The notes below the pieces were generated by a model. The model saw only the letters and a program-made list of their open reading frames with translations. It made no database searches and had not been told where the DNA came from. From contig VZDJ01000216.1 in the NCBI GenBank assembly GCA_008694505.1, forward strand, positions 1,075,762 through 1,139,761: a stretch of DNA of 64,000 nucleotides, written 5' to 3'. Made by a program: the position numbers and the translations under genes. Shown here one piece after another: positions 1 through 11,636 of this stretch. The stretch is from Cyanoderma ruficeps. Taxonomy: Eukaryota > Chordata > Aves > Passeriformes > Timaliidae. Within the stretch, counting starts at the first letter, position 1; every line of letters begins with the position of its first letter.

Positions 1-237
1 TATTATATTATATTATATTATATTGATTCTAGATTGTATAGAATATAGAATATAGAATAAATAATATAGCATATAGCATATAGCATATAGAATACAGAAT
101 ATAGAATGTAGAATGCAGAAAGTAGAATATAGAATAGATATTATTTATATATAATATATTATATACAATTACAATAGTATAATATTATAATATATTATAT
201 AGACTCTTATATATACATATATAAATATTAAATAAAT
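1..237. repeat. AT-rich compound microsatellite
   Basis: Begins with TATTA pentamers (1-25), then GAATATA- and CATATAG-like heptamers (about 36-125), then degenerate TATA-rich sequence. It contrasts sharply with the GC-rich DNA that follows. No gene is seen. Confidence 0.85.
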
Positions 238-882
238 TGTATATAAAGATTAATCTAATATTTCATAAAGCTTCAGCTTTTCTGCATGAAGAAAACAAGT
301 GCCCTGTCCATCTGTACAGCGCCCCTGCTCCTCCCTGGGCTGACCTCAGCCGGGCCGTGGCTGCTCCATCAGAATCCTGGCGGATCCCAGCATGTGCCAT
401 TGCCCGGGCTGGAGAGGGCAATGCCCTCCCATGCCCCAGCTCGGGGCAGGATGGCAGCGGGCCCTGAGCCCCAGCACGGCTGTGTAATGCATCATTAGCA
501 GCAGGAGGTGGCATTTTTATGGCCCGGGGATGGGAGGAGTGGGAATTGTGCCGGCCCAGGAGTGCTCGCTGGGCAGGCAGGGCTGCAGGCTCCATTAGGG
601 ATCGGCCTCAGGGAGCCCCGGCTCCATCAGGCAGAGCTGGCCATGAATAATTGAGGAGGAGGCTCCTGCAGGCTGCCTGCCCTGCCCTGCCCTGCAGCCC
701 CCCACAGCCTCGGGCAGCTGGGCTGGGGCTGGGCCAGTGTGGGACAGGACGGGAGGTGACACCGACCTGGCTATCCTCACCCCAGTGACACTCACCTGGC
801 TGTCCTTGCCCCTGGGGCTCCCCAGCCAAGAGCCCATGGTTCCATCTCCAGCAGAGATTCAGATTTCCTTTGCCATTGCCCA
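238..882. other. GC-rich intergenic DNA, nothing recognised
   Basis: Open frames here are short, overlap on both strands and show no protein family I recognise. No RNA gene or clear mobile element is seen. Confidence 0.6.
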
Positions 883-1155
883 CTCTTTTCTACTGTCCAT
901 CCTTTTTCACTGTCCACTCTTTTCCATTGTCCCCCCCTTTTCCGTTGCCCACCCTTCTCCATTCCCACCCTTCTCCATTCCCACCCTTCTCCACTCCCAC
1001 CCCTCTCCATTCCCACCCTTTTCCACTGTCCAGTTTTCCTATTGCCCACTCTTTTTCACTACCACCCTTTCCCACTGCCCCCCCTTTTCCATTCCCACCC
1101 TTTTCAACTGTCCTCCCTTTTCCATTCCCACCCTTTCCCACTCTCCACCCCATGG
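883..1155 (+). repeat. Pyrimidine-strand minisatellite (CCATTCCCACCCTTTT type)
   Basis: Imperfect copies of a 15-19 bp unit built from CCATTCCCACCCTT and CCACTGTCC variants. One strand is almost purely pyrimidine over roughly 270 bp. The frames reading through it (Pro/Phe/His-rich) are repeat artefacts. Confidence 0.85.
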
Positions 1156-1449
1156 CCCTGGCCAGGTTCTTCTCCTGGGGCATTGCAGGGCAGGGGGGCT
1201 CCTGTCCCTGCAGGTTTGGCAGTGCCTGAGGGGCTCAGCCACTGTACCCACGGTGACATCAGTGCCCACAGCTGGGCTGGCTCACCGGGATGAGCCCTAA
1301 ATGAGGGACCATGGGGACAGGAGTGGGGCTGGAGCTGTCCCTTGGAGAGGGGCTGATTTCTGTCCCTGGGGCTGTTGGCAGGGGACAAAGCTGAGGTGCA
1401 GAGGACAAAGATGAGGTGCAGAGGAGGGTGGGGCCAGCCCTGCCCTTCT

Positions 1450-1535
1450 CAGCACTCCCTGGGTCACATCAGCACTCCCTGGGTCACATCAGCATTCCCT
1501 GGGTCACTTCAGCATTCCCTGGGTCACTTCAGCAC
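1450..1535 (+). repeat. 20-bp tandem repeat, about four copies
   Basis: Unit CAGCACTCCCTGGGTCACAT, with starts at 1450, 1470, 1490 and 1510 and a partial copy at 1530. The later copies share a T variant (CAGCATTCC) and an ACTT end, so the array has two sub-variants. Confidence 0.9.
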
Positions 1536-2220
1536 CCTGGGACTCATCCTGCTCAGCTGCCTGGGTAGGCTTTACTCTTCCCTGTGTCATCCTTACAGAT
1601 CCTTTTTGTCAAAAAACTCAGTGATCTACCATGAAAAAAACCTCTGGAATATCACCAGAGGCGTCTTCACTCTTCTTCCAGTAATGGCTGGCAAACACCA
1701 GCAAATGCATTTTCTGGGAAGAGCTGCTTTTGAGCAGGTTTTGCCTTAACTGATGTCCCATTTTGCAACAGGAAATTGAGCTGGGAGAGGCATTTTCCTT
1801 GTCTCCAGGGTGATTTATCTGCTGGCTGATGGCAGATCTCCCCTGGGGCAGGTCTGTGCCCCACCAGGAGCACTGCAGGGCACCAACACCATGTGTGTGC
1901 CCAGCTCCTGGGACAGGGGCCCTGCCCAGTCCTTCCTGCCAGGCTGGAGCCAAGCAGGCTCTGGAACCCCCCATGGGGTGCCTGAGGGAGGGATTCAGGG
2001 TTCAGAGAGAAGCTGAGAAACATTCCTGTGGGGTAGGAAAGCCTGGGGTCACTTTACTGACCTATGAGGTGTGGAGGCTCCTAGGAAACCCTCCTTGGAT
2101 GGCTCAGGGCTTGGAGCTGGCAGCCCCTGGCACAACCCAGGGTTACTGTTTTGGTCACTGGAATCTTGAGGGATCCTTGTGGCAGCATCTCCCTGGGGAC
2201 AACTGTTGGCTGTGGCTGAT

Positions 2221-2435
2221 GTCACCTCCAGCCAGACCTGCACCCTGCCCGATGGAAGGGTTTGGTGCCAAGGTTTTCATTCCCTGTGCACTGCTCAGCC
2301 TCCCATCCCCTGCTGTGGCTGCTGGAGTGAGATGTCACCTCCAGCCTCCAGGACCCTGCCTGAGGGAAGGGTTTGGTGCCGAGGTTTACATTCCCTGTGG
2401 AATGCCCAGCCTCCCATCCCCTGCTGGGGCTGCCC
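2221..2435 (+). repeat. Two tandem copies of a 113-bp unit
   Basis: GTCACCTCCAGCC begins at 2221 and again at 2334. Both copies continue through GGAAGGGTTTGGTGCC and CAGCCTCCCATCCCCTGCTG with scattered substitutions. Confidence 0.8.
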
Positions 2436-4149
2436 CGAGTGACAGCGGCTGAACCGCGGTGGCACCCGCTGGCCACAGGGCAGTGAGTTGCTGCAGGAGC
2501 TGCTCCTGCTGAATCCCACCCCAAAGCATTCCTCGGGAGCGCCTCCAGGGCTGGGCAGGGTTAAATCCCAGTTCGGAGCCCATCCCTGGGCTCGGCTGTG
2601 CTGGAACCAGCTGGGACCGGGGCTGCGGCGGGATCCGGGCATCCCCTGCTCCGGGCTGTGCAGGGACAGAGGGGATGGCTGCAGGAGCCTGGGAGAACCA
2701 GTTCCTCCAGGATGTGCAAATCCTGCTCGTCCCCCCACCCCGGCACCCGGCTGGAGGGGCTGGGCAGCTCCAGGGGCAGGAGTTTGGGGTCCCCATGTCC
2801 CTCTCCAATCCCCCCGGGCAAGGCTGGCCGTGCCCGGGGATGAGACAAAGGCGGCCCTGGAGGCAGCAGGGGCGGCCCTGGCTTTGCTCAGACACTTTAT
2901 TTGCTCAAGTTCCTGGCTGCAGGCTGTGTCCCGAGCCGTGTGTGGATCGTGGGAACAGGCTGCCCTGGGGAGGGCTGGCTCTGTCCGGGCAGAGGGCACT
3001 GCTGCAGAGATAACACACTGCTTATCTCGGTGATAAGGCTCCTGATCTGATACCAACCTCCAGAGCCTCAGGAACCTGTGAAAATCTCGGGGATCTTCTT
3101 GGCGTGATTTTATATTTGCAGGGGGAAAAAAACCATTCATGTCCCACTGCCTCGTTGATTGCAAATGCAGCAGAACCAACAGTGTCTGTATTTTTAAAAG
3201 ATTACTTTTAAAAAAGGCTATTTTTTTCTTGCACTGGAGGGGTCTCTCCGTGTTGCCAGGGAGGAGTTAATGATGCTGGTGTTTTCCACAGATGGTCTGA
3301 CTCTGATTTATCCCACAAGTGCTGCCCCAGCTTCCAGCTCTCATCCACCCACGTGTAAGAGCTGCTCCTTCACAGAGCTACTGCAGCCAGAGATTCCTGC
3401 TCACCTCACCACCCTGCCAGGGGACAAACAGATCTGGGGAGCAAGGCAGAAACTTCAATGAAACACTCCCAGAGAAGTGGCACCAATCTGGTGTCCCCAG
3501 AACAGAACAAACCCCTGGCACAGGCTCTGCTGCCCTGTACCTGCTCAGGGTGCTTGGGGACATCCCTTAGGTGACAGCTCTGATGGATGTTCTGGGGAAC
3601 TGGGGTGAGGTCTCTGTCCTATCCAGGACAGGATTGGGGCACAAATGCACCTCAATTTCAAACCAAAGTCATTTTAATGCTTTGAGGCTGTGGGTCCTGC
3701 CCAGCACTGCTGTGGAGGTGAGCAGGGAACTTTTCTCCCCTGGCTGGAAAACAGAATGGTTTGAGACCTACAGGGAACTCCAGAATCCTCCACACCAGCC
3801 TATGCCCCAGGAACTGGAGGCAGAGGAGAGCTGCTGGTTCCCCCCAGACAGCATTTCCCACATCGAACAACTCCCCAAACCCCACTGCCCTTGCTGTGGG
3901 GTAAAGTGCTAAAATCAGGGACAGCGAGGACACCAAAGGCCTGATGTCACCTGTAAAGTCCTGCCTGTCCCAGGCTGTGGTCAGGTGAGTGTCCAAGCCC
4001 CTGAGTGCCAGCACTGTTCTGCCAGCTGGGCTGCAGAGAACCAAATTCCATCGCAGGGCCAGATCCTCCCGGACAGGAAATCACAAGGAAATAAATCCTG
4101 GTGAAGTTTGAAAGAGCTGAGAGAGGTGTCTGTAAAGTGCAGTGCTGAA

Positions 4150-4452
4150 CAACCTCTTGGTTGTTACATATTTGAGAGGTGTTATATGTTTGAAAGGTGC
4201 TATATATGTGATAGGTCTTATATATTTGATAGGTGTTATATATTTGATAAATGGCATATATTTGATAGGTGTTATATATGTGATAGGTTTATATATTTGA
4301 GAGGTGTTATGTATTTGATGTGTTATGTATTTTATGTGTTATATATTTGATGTGTTATGCATTTGATGTGTTATGTATTTGATGTGTTATACATTTGATG
4401 TGTTATATATTTGATGTGTTATATATTTGATGTGTTATATATTTGATAGTGT
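4150..4452 (+). repeat. AT-rich minisatellite, 16-18 bp unit
   Basis: Copies of TATATTTGATAGGTGTTA (left part) pass into the shorter unit GATGTGTTATATATTT (right part, period 16). The local AT richness is an island in GC-rich DNA. Confidence 0.9.
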
Positions 4453-7400
4453 TATGAATGCTTCCATCCTACGTGAGTGTCTTCATGGTCAGCTGAACTC
4501 TGCCTCAGAAGCACAGGGGAATGGGGATGTGGTTGACCAGGAGGCCTCCTCTCCTCCACTCCTCTGCAGTCCTCCGAGGTCTGGATTCGGAGCGAGCCAG
4601 GGCTCTGTTCCCATGCTGAACCACCCCTGGTTTGGCAGCTGAAGCACTGGATCCTCTCCTGGCCTTTGCAGCTCTGCTCAGCTCCATAGCTCCTTGCACT
4701 GAGGTCTTTTGAGCATTTCCTGAAATGGCTTAGAGAGTGCCTGGGGCCTTGGGTAGAGCAGACCTGGGACCTCCAGCAGCTGCATTTTGCTCAGGGAATC
4801 CTGTGTGCTGTCAGATTTTATGTCTGGGACAGAGCAGGGCCCAGCCCGGGCACTCAGCTGCACCTGGGGCTGTGTGTGCAGGGTGAGCCCTGCTGGACCA
4901 CCACGCCCTGCAGGGAGGGTGACAGAGCTGCCAGCTGCTCCCTGTGGCTCTGTGTCCCCTGGTCAGGACAGAGGGAGGAGGCTCTGCTGCCACCAGGCTG
5001 CCCCTGCTGGGCCCTCTGAGCCAGCAGTGGGCAGGGGGGGAGTGCAAATGGATTGGAGAGGGTGCAGAAGGGGTGTCCATCCCTCAGGGGGTGTCCTGAG
5101 TGGCTGTGCCAGTGTCCCCAGCACGGCAGAGTGACACAGCTCCTTCTGTGCTCCCAGTGCTGCTTGTGCAAGGGCAGCACAGCAGAGTCCTGGTGTGGAG
5201 CTGCTCCTCTTCATCTGCTCACTGCTGACATCCACTCCTGTCCTTTCTTCATTCCCTATAAACAGACAGTGAAAGGAAATGTGAATGGTTTAAAACCCCC
5301 TAAAAATTGAAGAAATTGAAGTTCTTTTCAATGAAGACACGTGAATTCAAAACACTGGGACCTTCAGGGGACCATTTCCCACCAGACAGATCCCAGACAG
5401 GAGCACCAGCAGACTCCTGGGTGCAAAAGGGATGCCCAGGGATATTCAGGATCAGCCCAGCTCAAGATATGAGTGAGGCTGGTAACATTTGGGCACAAAA
5501 GGATGACTTTTCCCTCCCTGGAAGATCCAGACTCATGAGCAAACCCCTGGCACTGCTGGGGCTGATATTGTCCCGGGTGGCTGTCCCAGTGCCAGCGAGG
5601 GATCCACGGCAGGGGAAGAGTGGGAAGGAGCCCAGACTGCTGAGAGCAGGTCCAAGTCACAAGGGGGAACTCCTGGAGTCACCCCACAGCATTTTGGGGT
5701 TACCAGAGCAGGAAGCACTGGAGGCTGCTGGACTTTGGGCCACTGGTGTCACTGGAGTGACTGGGGGAGCACAGACTGGTCAGGGAGCAGAGGGAGCTGC
5801 TGGTGCCCGCGGGGGCTCTGTGCCAAGCCCAGGGATCTGGAACAGCCTCCAGCCCTGGAGCAAACAGGCCAAGCACAAAACCACAAGAACCCAGAGGGAA
5901 AGATAAGCCCTTGAGTCAATATCTCACTGGGGCTGGGCCAGTGCTCCCAGTGCTCCCAGCACCGAGGGACGGGGACCCACAGGGGTTTCACCCACTGGGG
6001 CTGTCAGGGTGGGCTCTGCCCCAGCCTGGGGGATCTGGGGACAACAGAAGAGGGAAGGAGCTCTGGGCCTGGCATGGAAAGGACACTGGAGACCACCAGA
6101 GCTGGTGCTGGGGTGTGCAGGGTCATGGGTGGGATGGGGGCAGGAGAAATCTCACGGTCCCTGCCCTGAGCACACACCGCTGGGAGCTTTTCCCTCCCTC
6201 TGGGCCTGGCCCGTTGCTCCTGCCTGTGCATGAGGGACGCTGAAGCCACCACGTCCTGCCTGTCCCTGTGTCACTCCGAGCCAGCCGGCAGGAGGGGGAG
6301 GAGGCTGAAGGCACCTTGCACACGAATTTGTGTGTTTGGGTTTGATTTGTGCCCACACTCCTCCTGCTGGGAGTGGCCCAGGGGAGCGGGTGACTGTCGC
6401 AGAGCACGGGTGGATCAGAGAGGGGAGCAGGGGGGTGCAGGATGCCGGGGTCAGCTTTCCCAGGGCGTGCTGGTGCTCTGGGAGCCTCTGCTCTTCCACA
6501 GCACTGGGCACAGCCTCCTGAGCATGCCAGGAGGTCCAGGCACAGGGCTGACAGCAGTTTTCCGTGTGGGAATCACCCTCCACCCCTCACCATCCCCAAA
6601 CCATCCCCGGGTTGTGCCGATGAAGTGCACAGGACCATCCAGTCCCAGGTGCTGGCAGCGACTTTGCCCCCAAAAATCTCCATCCGGGAGTGTCTGCCCC
6701 ACCAGCCCGGGAGGCGGGAGGGGACAGCGGGGACAGCGACCTCGGCCCAGGTCCCCCTGGGCTCCCTGGGCGACGCCCCCGGCGCCCTGGATGCTGTCCC
6801 CGAGCGCCACACCCAGGCACGCGCCCAGCGAGGGACAGACCTTCGAGTGACAAAGCCCTGGGCCAGGTTTTACGGGCTGGGTTGACAAGTTCAGCACCGG
6901 CAACCAAAAACCCCCGAGCAAATAAAGGAGGGTGTGGGTGGCTGCTGCTGCTGCCCTTCCTTCTCTGCGGCTGCAGGATCCCACTGATGGCTTCTCCCAG
7001 GGTTCTTATCCTGAGGCACATCAAGGAAATTCCTGAGGGACCAAGTCCCAAGGGCACAGGGGTGGAAAAACACCCTGAAGACGTGGTGAGGGCAAAGCTG
7101 AGCTCCTGGCCTGGGCATCCTGGGCTGTAAAACTGGCCTGGGTGAGTGCAGGGCTGTAAAACACCGTGGGCAGCCTCCACTCACAGGGCAGGAAAACCTC
7201 GGGTCTGTCTCTTGTGGTCACTGCCAACAGGAGAGGAAATCAAGGGGGAAAAAGTAAATAATAAAAAAGAATCTCACTGGTTGTGAGAGGGTTTAGAGAG
7301 AACCGTGCAAGGCAATGTCCCTGCTGTGACTCACAGATGGGGACATGTCACTGGCAGTGTCCCTGCCTGGGGCACTGGCCTGGCTGAGGGGCTGACAGTG

Positions 7401-7860
7401 AGGGTGTGCTCTGACACTCACCCTCATGGCCCTCATGGCCCCGGGTACATCTCCCCCACCCCTCCCTCATTCTCTGTTAACCCCCCTCCCTCCCTCCTAG
7501 GCTGGCTCATGCTGTGGGGGCACGGTTGGCTCTGGCTGGGCCATCCTCCTGCTGTCACGTCCCTTTGCCACAGGCAGCTCCAAGCACTGTGGGGCTGCTC
7601 CTTATTTCTCTCGGGCTAATTGGCTCCCCCATCCTGGCCAGCACAGCAGGAACATCCCCGGGACACTGGCAGGAAGGAGGACACCCCTCCCTGCAGCACT
7701 CAGACATCTCCAGCCTGTAGGAATAGGGTAAAAATCCAGCCTGTCATTTCTTCGAAGTGCAGCTAACAAGTAATTTTTAAGTTCCCATATGAAGCTGTTT
7801 TGAAAATGAGAAGTTCCTTTAACACAACAATCTATTCTGAGGGTGAAAAATAAGTGCACC
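4453..7860. other. GC-rich intergenic DNA, nothing recognised
   Basis: Both strands hold overlapping short frames of low-complexity composition. There is no splice-bounded homology to a known family that I can see. A diverged repeat segment at 5272-5355 recurs at 10056-10135. Confidence 0.5.
5272..5355 (+). repeat. Dispersed repeat, copy 1 of 2
   Basis: Shares AATGTGAATG, TTTAAAA, GAAATTGAAG and TTCAATGAAGACA in the same order with 10056-10135. It is probably a fragment of an old interspersed element; the family was not recognised. Confidence 0.6.
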
Positions 7861-8090
7861 TGTAATGATGAGAATCAGTAAAGAAAATATGTGAACAATC
7901 CAAGGATAGATTTGATAGACAAGTAAACTATTTTTAACTAACCAATAGAACAATTACCAAGAAAGCTATTAACCAATTAGAAGTTGCGGACGAGGTTTGT
8001 AAAAATTGTATAAAAGACAGCATGGGGTCATAATAAAGAACCTTCTAAAGATTTTACTGTGTCACTCTGCGTGTCATGTCTGCCCTAACA
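7861..8090 (+). mobile_element. Solo retroviral LTR, 230 bp
   Basis: Starts TGTAATGATG and ends CCCTAACA (TG...CA). It contains two CCAAT boxes (near 7941 and 7973), TATAAAA at 8009-8015 and AATAAA at 8032, spaced as a U3-R-U5. The flanks GCACC (7856-7860) and ACACC (8091-8095) match at four of five bases, as an aged target duplication would. No internal retroviral sequence or second LTR was seen, so it is a solo LTR; the subfamily was not assigned. Confidence 0.65.
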
Positions 8091-9435
8091 ACACCAGCCC
8101 CCCATAGCTTTGGGGTTGCTGCTCTCACAGGGGGCCAAAACTGAGCCCTTGGAGGTTCCCTGGTCAGCTCCAGCCCCTCCAGGCCGTGTTGACGCTCGGT
8201 GGTCCCCAGGCTGCAGGACCAGGCTGCAGACACCAGGCAGGACCTGACCTTTCTGCCCCTTGGGGGACTGCCAAACCCGCCAGGCGTGTCCTACACAAAC
8301 CCGAGATTAACAAGCCCTAATCTCAGAGGAAACATTCAAACATGATGGTACTTTGCGCCCAGTTTCCGTGTGTTCAGCATTTATCACCTTGCTCAGCACA
8401 TCAGAGTCTTGGTGACATAACTTTCACTTGGATTTTCACTGTTCCTCATTGCTTCGCTGGGAAAACATTCCCTGCTGGGAAAACCCTCCTGGCAGCACCC
8501 AGGGTGTGATGGGGGCACGAAGGAGCAGCTGGCATTGCTCCCTCACACCTCACACAGAGGTTTCTGGTGCTGAAGTACAGCCTGGATTATCCCTGTCGAC
8601 TTTCCCTGTTTGCCCAGGGCGTATGGCCAGGGCTGGCTCGTGCTCCTTGTCCCCCTGGCACACAAAGCTGTCACCAGGGAGCAGCAGCTCTGCAGGACCC
8701 TCCTCTCCCAGCATCATCTGATGGGAAGCACTCAGGAATCACACCCCAGACAACAGCCACCTCCAAACTGCACCAAAATCCACTCATCAAAACCAACTCC
8801 CTGTCCATGGTTAACACATCCTGATGGGAGGCATTGAGGAATCACGCCCCAGACAACAGCCACCTCCAAACTGCACCAAAATCCATTCATTAAAACCAAT
8901 CTCCTGACCATGGTTAATCCGTTCTGATGGGAGGCATTGAGGAATCACACCCCAGACAACAGCCACCTCCAAACTGCACCAAAAACCCCCTCCCCAAATC
9001 CACCCATCTCATTAAAACCAACCTCCTGTCCATGGTTAATCCATTCTGATGGGAAGCACTGAGGGATTACACCCCACCTCCAAATGGCACCAAAACCCCC
9101 TCCTAAAATCCATTCATCAAAACCAACCTCCTTTCCATCGTTACCCCATTCCAGAGCACTTTAAAATCCAACACTACCCCTGGGAGCACCTGTCAGCAGC
9201 AGGGAGCTCTGGCTGCCCTGCCAGGACCTCTGCATCCCCCTACACCAGCCAAGCATCCCTGTGCACGCCCAGCTGTGGGTACCTTTCCCCCGAGGGTCCA
9301 TCTGCCTGCTGGGTGCTGTGAGGACCACCAGACCCTTCCCTTGGGTCTCCTTTGGGTGCTCTTCACCAGCTGAGCGACGCTTTGGGATCTTCCCAGGAAA
9401 ACGGGAAGATCAAAATCCCCGCTGCGGCTCCGGGG
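8091..9435. other. Intergenic DNA, mostly 3' flank of TMEM238L
   Basis: Apart from the tandem copies at 8720-9150 there is no recognisable gene. Some of this is likely TMEM238L 3' UTR, but no polyadenylation signal was assigned. Confidence 0.5.
8720..9150 (+). repeat. Four tandem copies of a 103-122 bp unit
   Basis: GATGGGA..CACT/CATTGAGG begins at 8720, 8823, 8926 and 9048. Each copy carries CACCTCCAAACTGCACC (diverged in the last), then AAAACCAA and CCATGGTTAA. The third copy is longer because of extra CCCC-rich sequence. Confidence 0.9.
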
Positions 9436-9657
9436 TCAGCTGCACTGGAGCTCCCTGAGGGGCACCTCGATGTTGAAGGAGTACCAGAAGACCCAGAAGA
9501 CGAGGCTGAAGGCCAGCAGCAGGGCCCCCAGGTAGACAAAGAAGTCCCAGGAGCTTAGGGGAGCCAAGAGGCCCAGGAGGAGGATGAGGAGCCCCAGGGC
9601 GTCGCAGACGAGGGCCAGGAGGGCGATGGCGGGGCAGCGCCCCAGCCGTGCGCCCAT
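9436..9657 (-). CDS. TMEM238L: TMEM238L, transmembrane protein 238-like
   Basis: A small two-pass membrane protein of 73 residues. No molecular function is established for the family. Two hydrophobic segments are seen, about residues 9-33 (ending GLLAPL) and 39-60 ([20 protein letters not shown]), followed by YSFNIEV and a short polar tail. The pattern 'GLLAPL ... YLGALLL ... WVFWY..NIE' is what I recall of TMEM238. The start at 9657 has an excellent Kozak context (CACCATGG); the frame stays open upstream to 9738, but that part is compositionally unlike the family. The call is strengthened by PIRT lying about 5.6 kb upstream on the same strand, because TMEM238L and PIRT are neighbours in mammals. 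No polyadenylation signal was assigned. Confidence 0.8.
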   Translation of the reverse strand: MGARLGRCPAIALLALVCDALGLLILLLGLLAPLSSWDFFVYLGALLLAFSLVFWVFWYSFNIEVPLRELQCS

Positions 9658-10055
9658 GGTGCAGCCCCTCAGGGCAGCGCGGGCAGCAGCATCCCTGCCG
9701 CCCTCCCCGCCGGCTCCCGCTGCCAAGAGGAAGTACAAATGTCACAACACACCTTGCAGAACAATCGGCAGGGAGCACACGATACCGCTTTAACCCTTTG
9801 CTGGCCAGGCCTGTGCCCCGCAGCACGGCCCGGGGTGATTCTGAGCGGGCTCACCCCGGGGCGCTCTGGGATCAGCCGGGTGGGGCTGCTGCACACCCAG
9901 TCCCGTCCCAAAGGTGCAAATCTGCCCCTGAGCCAGCCCACAGCCCGGAGGTTTGAGACCCAGGTTTGTCACTTTGGGGCAGCATCCACCGTTCCAAGGA
10001 AGGCTGCAGAGCCTTGGCTCTGACATCCCAGAAACAGCCTGGAAACAACCTCAAA

Positions 10056-10135
10056 GGAATGTGAATGTTTAAAAAACCCTGATAATAGCTAAGGAATTGA
10101 AGGTCTCTTCAATGAAGACATGTGGAATCAAGAGG
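10056..10135 (+). repeat. Dispersed repeat, copy 2 of 2
   Basis: Same block order as 5272-5355 (AATGTGAATG, TTTAAAA, GAATTGAAGG, TTCAATGAAGACA), diverged. The two copies are in the same orientation 4.8 kb apart. Confidence 0.6.
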
Positions 10136-10386
10136 GGGAATAGTAGGAAACATTCTACCACTCCCCCTCTCTATAGGTAAACTGAGGCATGGGAATTTCT
10201 CCAGAATACCAAAATGACATCGCCCTTGGAACACCTTCGAAGAGCATGTCCTGCCAGAGAGCCAGCCATCAGAGCCCCTGTGCCACTGCCCCTCCCGAAA
10301 ACGGGACAGCAGGTAGCCAGTGAGGAATCCCCAGACAAGCCAAAATCCCCCCCGAGCTCCTGGCTGGCCTCTGAGCAACCAGTGTG

Positions 10387-10795
10387 ACTTTTTGGGGTGC
10401 AGGTGTGTGCTGCTTTCTGCTCCCAGGTTATGGTGTGACACCGAGAACACCTTTGCTGTCCTTCTCCCTGCTCTGTGCCCCCTTGGCAAACTGGGGAACA
10501 TGGTGGGAGGTGAAGAATCTGGGCAGCCCTTGGCTCTGGGAAAGCCATCCCAAAGCACAGGCTGGCAGCTGCCTGTCCCATCCTTGGCCACACAGAGGAT
10601 GTCCCAAAGCTCAGGACAGGCCCGTGGGGCACGAGGTCGGCGTCAGGGATGGAGCAGTGGCAGCTGCAGGGACCTGCTGGAGCTGGCCTTGGCTCCAGGA
10701 CATGCCAAAGGTCACCCCAAGAGTGACCAAGGCACCATCTGCCACCTGAGCAGCCCCAGCACAGCCCTGCCACGAGTGAGGGGTGGCTGCAGGGG
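10387..10795 (+). repeat. Left arm of 409-bp inverted repeat
   Basis: The reverse complement of 11228-11636. By eye about seven differences in 409 bp (roughly 98% identical), with no length change. Boundaries are sharp: ACTTTTTGGGGTGC at the outer end and GGCTGCAGGGG at the inner end. Confidence 0.92.
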
Positions 10796-10925
10796 GCAGA
10801 GGACATCCCCTGCATCCTCTGCTGCCCAGGGAGGGACAAGCCATGCTGTTCCTGCCTGCCAGTGACACTGTGCATGTCACAAAGGGCAAGCCCAGGGCAG
10901 AGGAAGCTTCAGCACAGCCACAGTC

Positions 10926-11010
10926 CTGCCTCACAGCCTTATCCCAGCCTCATCCCTGCTCCCTCCCAGCCTCATCCCTCCCCCCCAGCCTCATCCCTGC
11001 TGCTGCTCCC
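10926..11010 (+). repeat. Short array of CAGCCTCATCCCT units
   Basis: Four copies of CAGCCT(C/T)ATCCC with variable C-rich spacers, lying in the spacer of the inverted repeat. Confidence 0.7.
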
Positions 11011-11227
11011 AAGCACCCACAGACAGCCCTGAGCAAACCCTCTGTTCCCTGGGCAGCAGGAAAGAAAAACTCTTCCTCCCCCAGTTTCCATGCTCTTTCC
11101 CCAGTTTCCCAACATTCAGTGTGGAAATAGGAAGGGGGTTTTTTAGGGTTTCAGACTCACTGTGGGCACTGAGAGCCCCCTGAAGTTTTTGCTCTCACTG
11201 CTGCTCACTAAGGACAGGGAAGGCTGT

Positions 11228-11636
11228 CCCCTGCAGCCACCCCTCACTCGTGGCAGGGCTGTGCTGGGGCTGCTCAGGTGGCAGATGGTGCCTTGGTCAC
11301 TCTTGGGGTGACCTTTGGCATGTCCTGGAGCCAAGGCCAGCTCCAGCAGGTCCCTGCAGCTGCCACTGCTCCATCCCTGACGCCGACCTCGTGCCCCACG
11401 GGCCTGTCCTGAGCTTTGGGACATCCTCTGTGTGGCCAAGGATGGGACAGGCAGCTGCCAGCCTGTGCTTTGGGATGGCTTTGCCAGAGCCAAGGGCTGC
11501 CCGGATTCTTCACCTCCCACCCTCTTCCCCAGTTTGCCAGGGGGGCACAGAGCAGGGAGAAGGGCAGCAAAGATGTTCTCGGTGTCACACCATAACCTGG
11601 GAGCAGAAAGCAGCACACACCTGCACCCCAAAAAGT
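11228..11636 (-). repeat. Right arm of 409-bp inverted repeat
   Basis: Inverted copy of 10387-10795, separated from it by a 432-bp single-copy spacer (10796-11227). The two arms have the same length. Neither arm looks like a known transposon end. Confidence 0.92.

Larger units (their letters stand above)
1156..4149. other. GC-rich intergenic DNA with short tandem repeats
   Basis: Includes a 20-bp tandem array (from 1450) and a 113-bp duplication (2221-2435). The longest frames (for example 2295-3179 minus, 294 codons) are Pro/Ser/Gly-rich and resemble no family I recognise, so no gene is called. Confidence 0.55.

Noticed and set aside
2295..3179. 294-codon minus-strand frame
   Set aside because: Low-complexity Pro/Ser/Gly composition, no family, crosses the 113-bp duplication.
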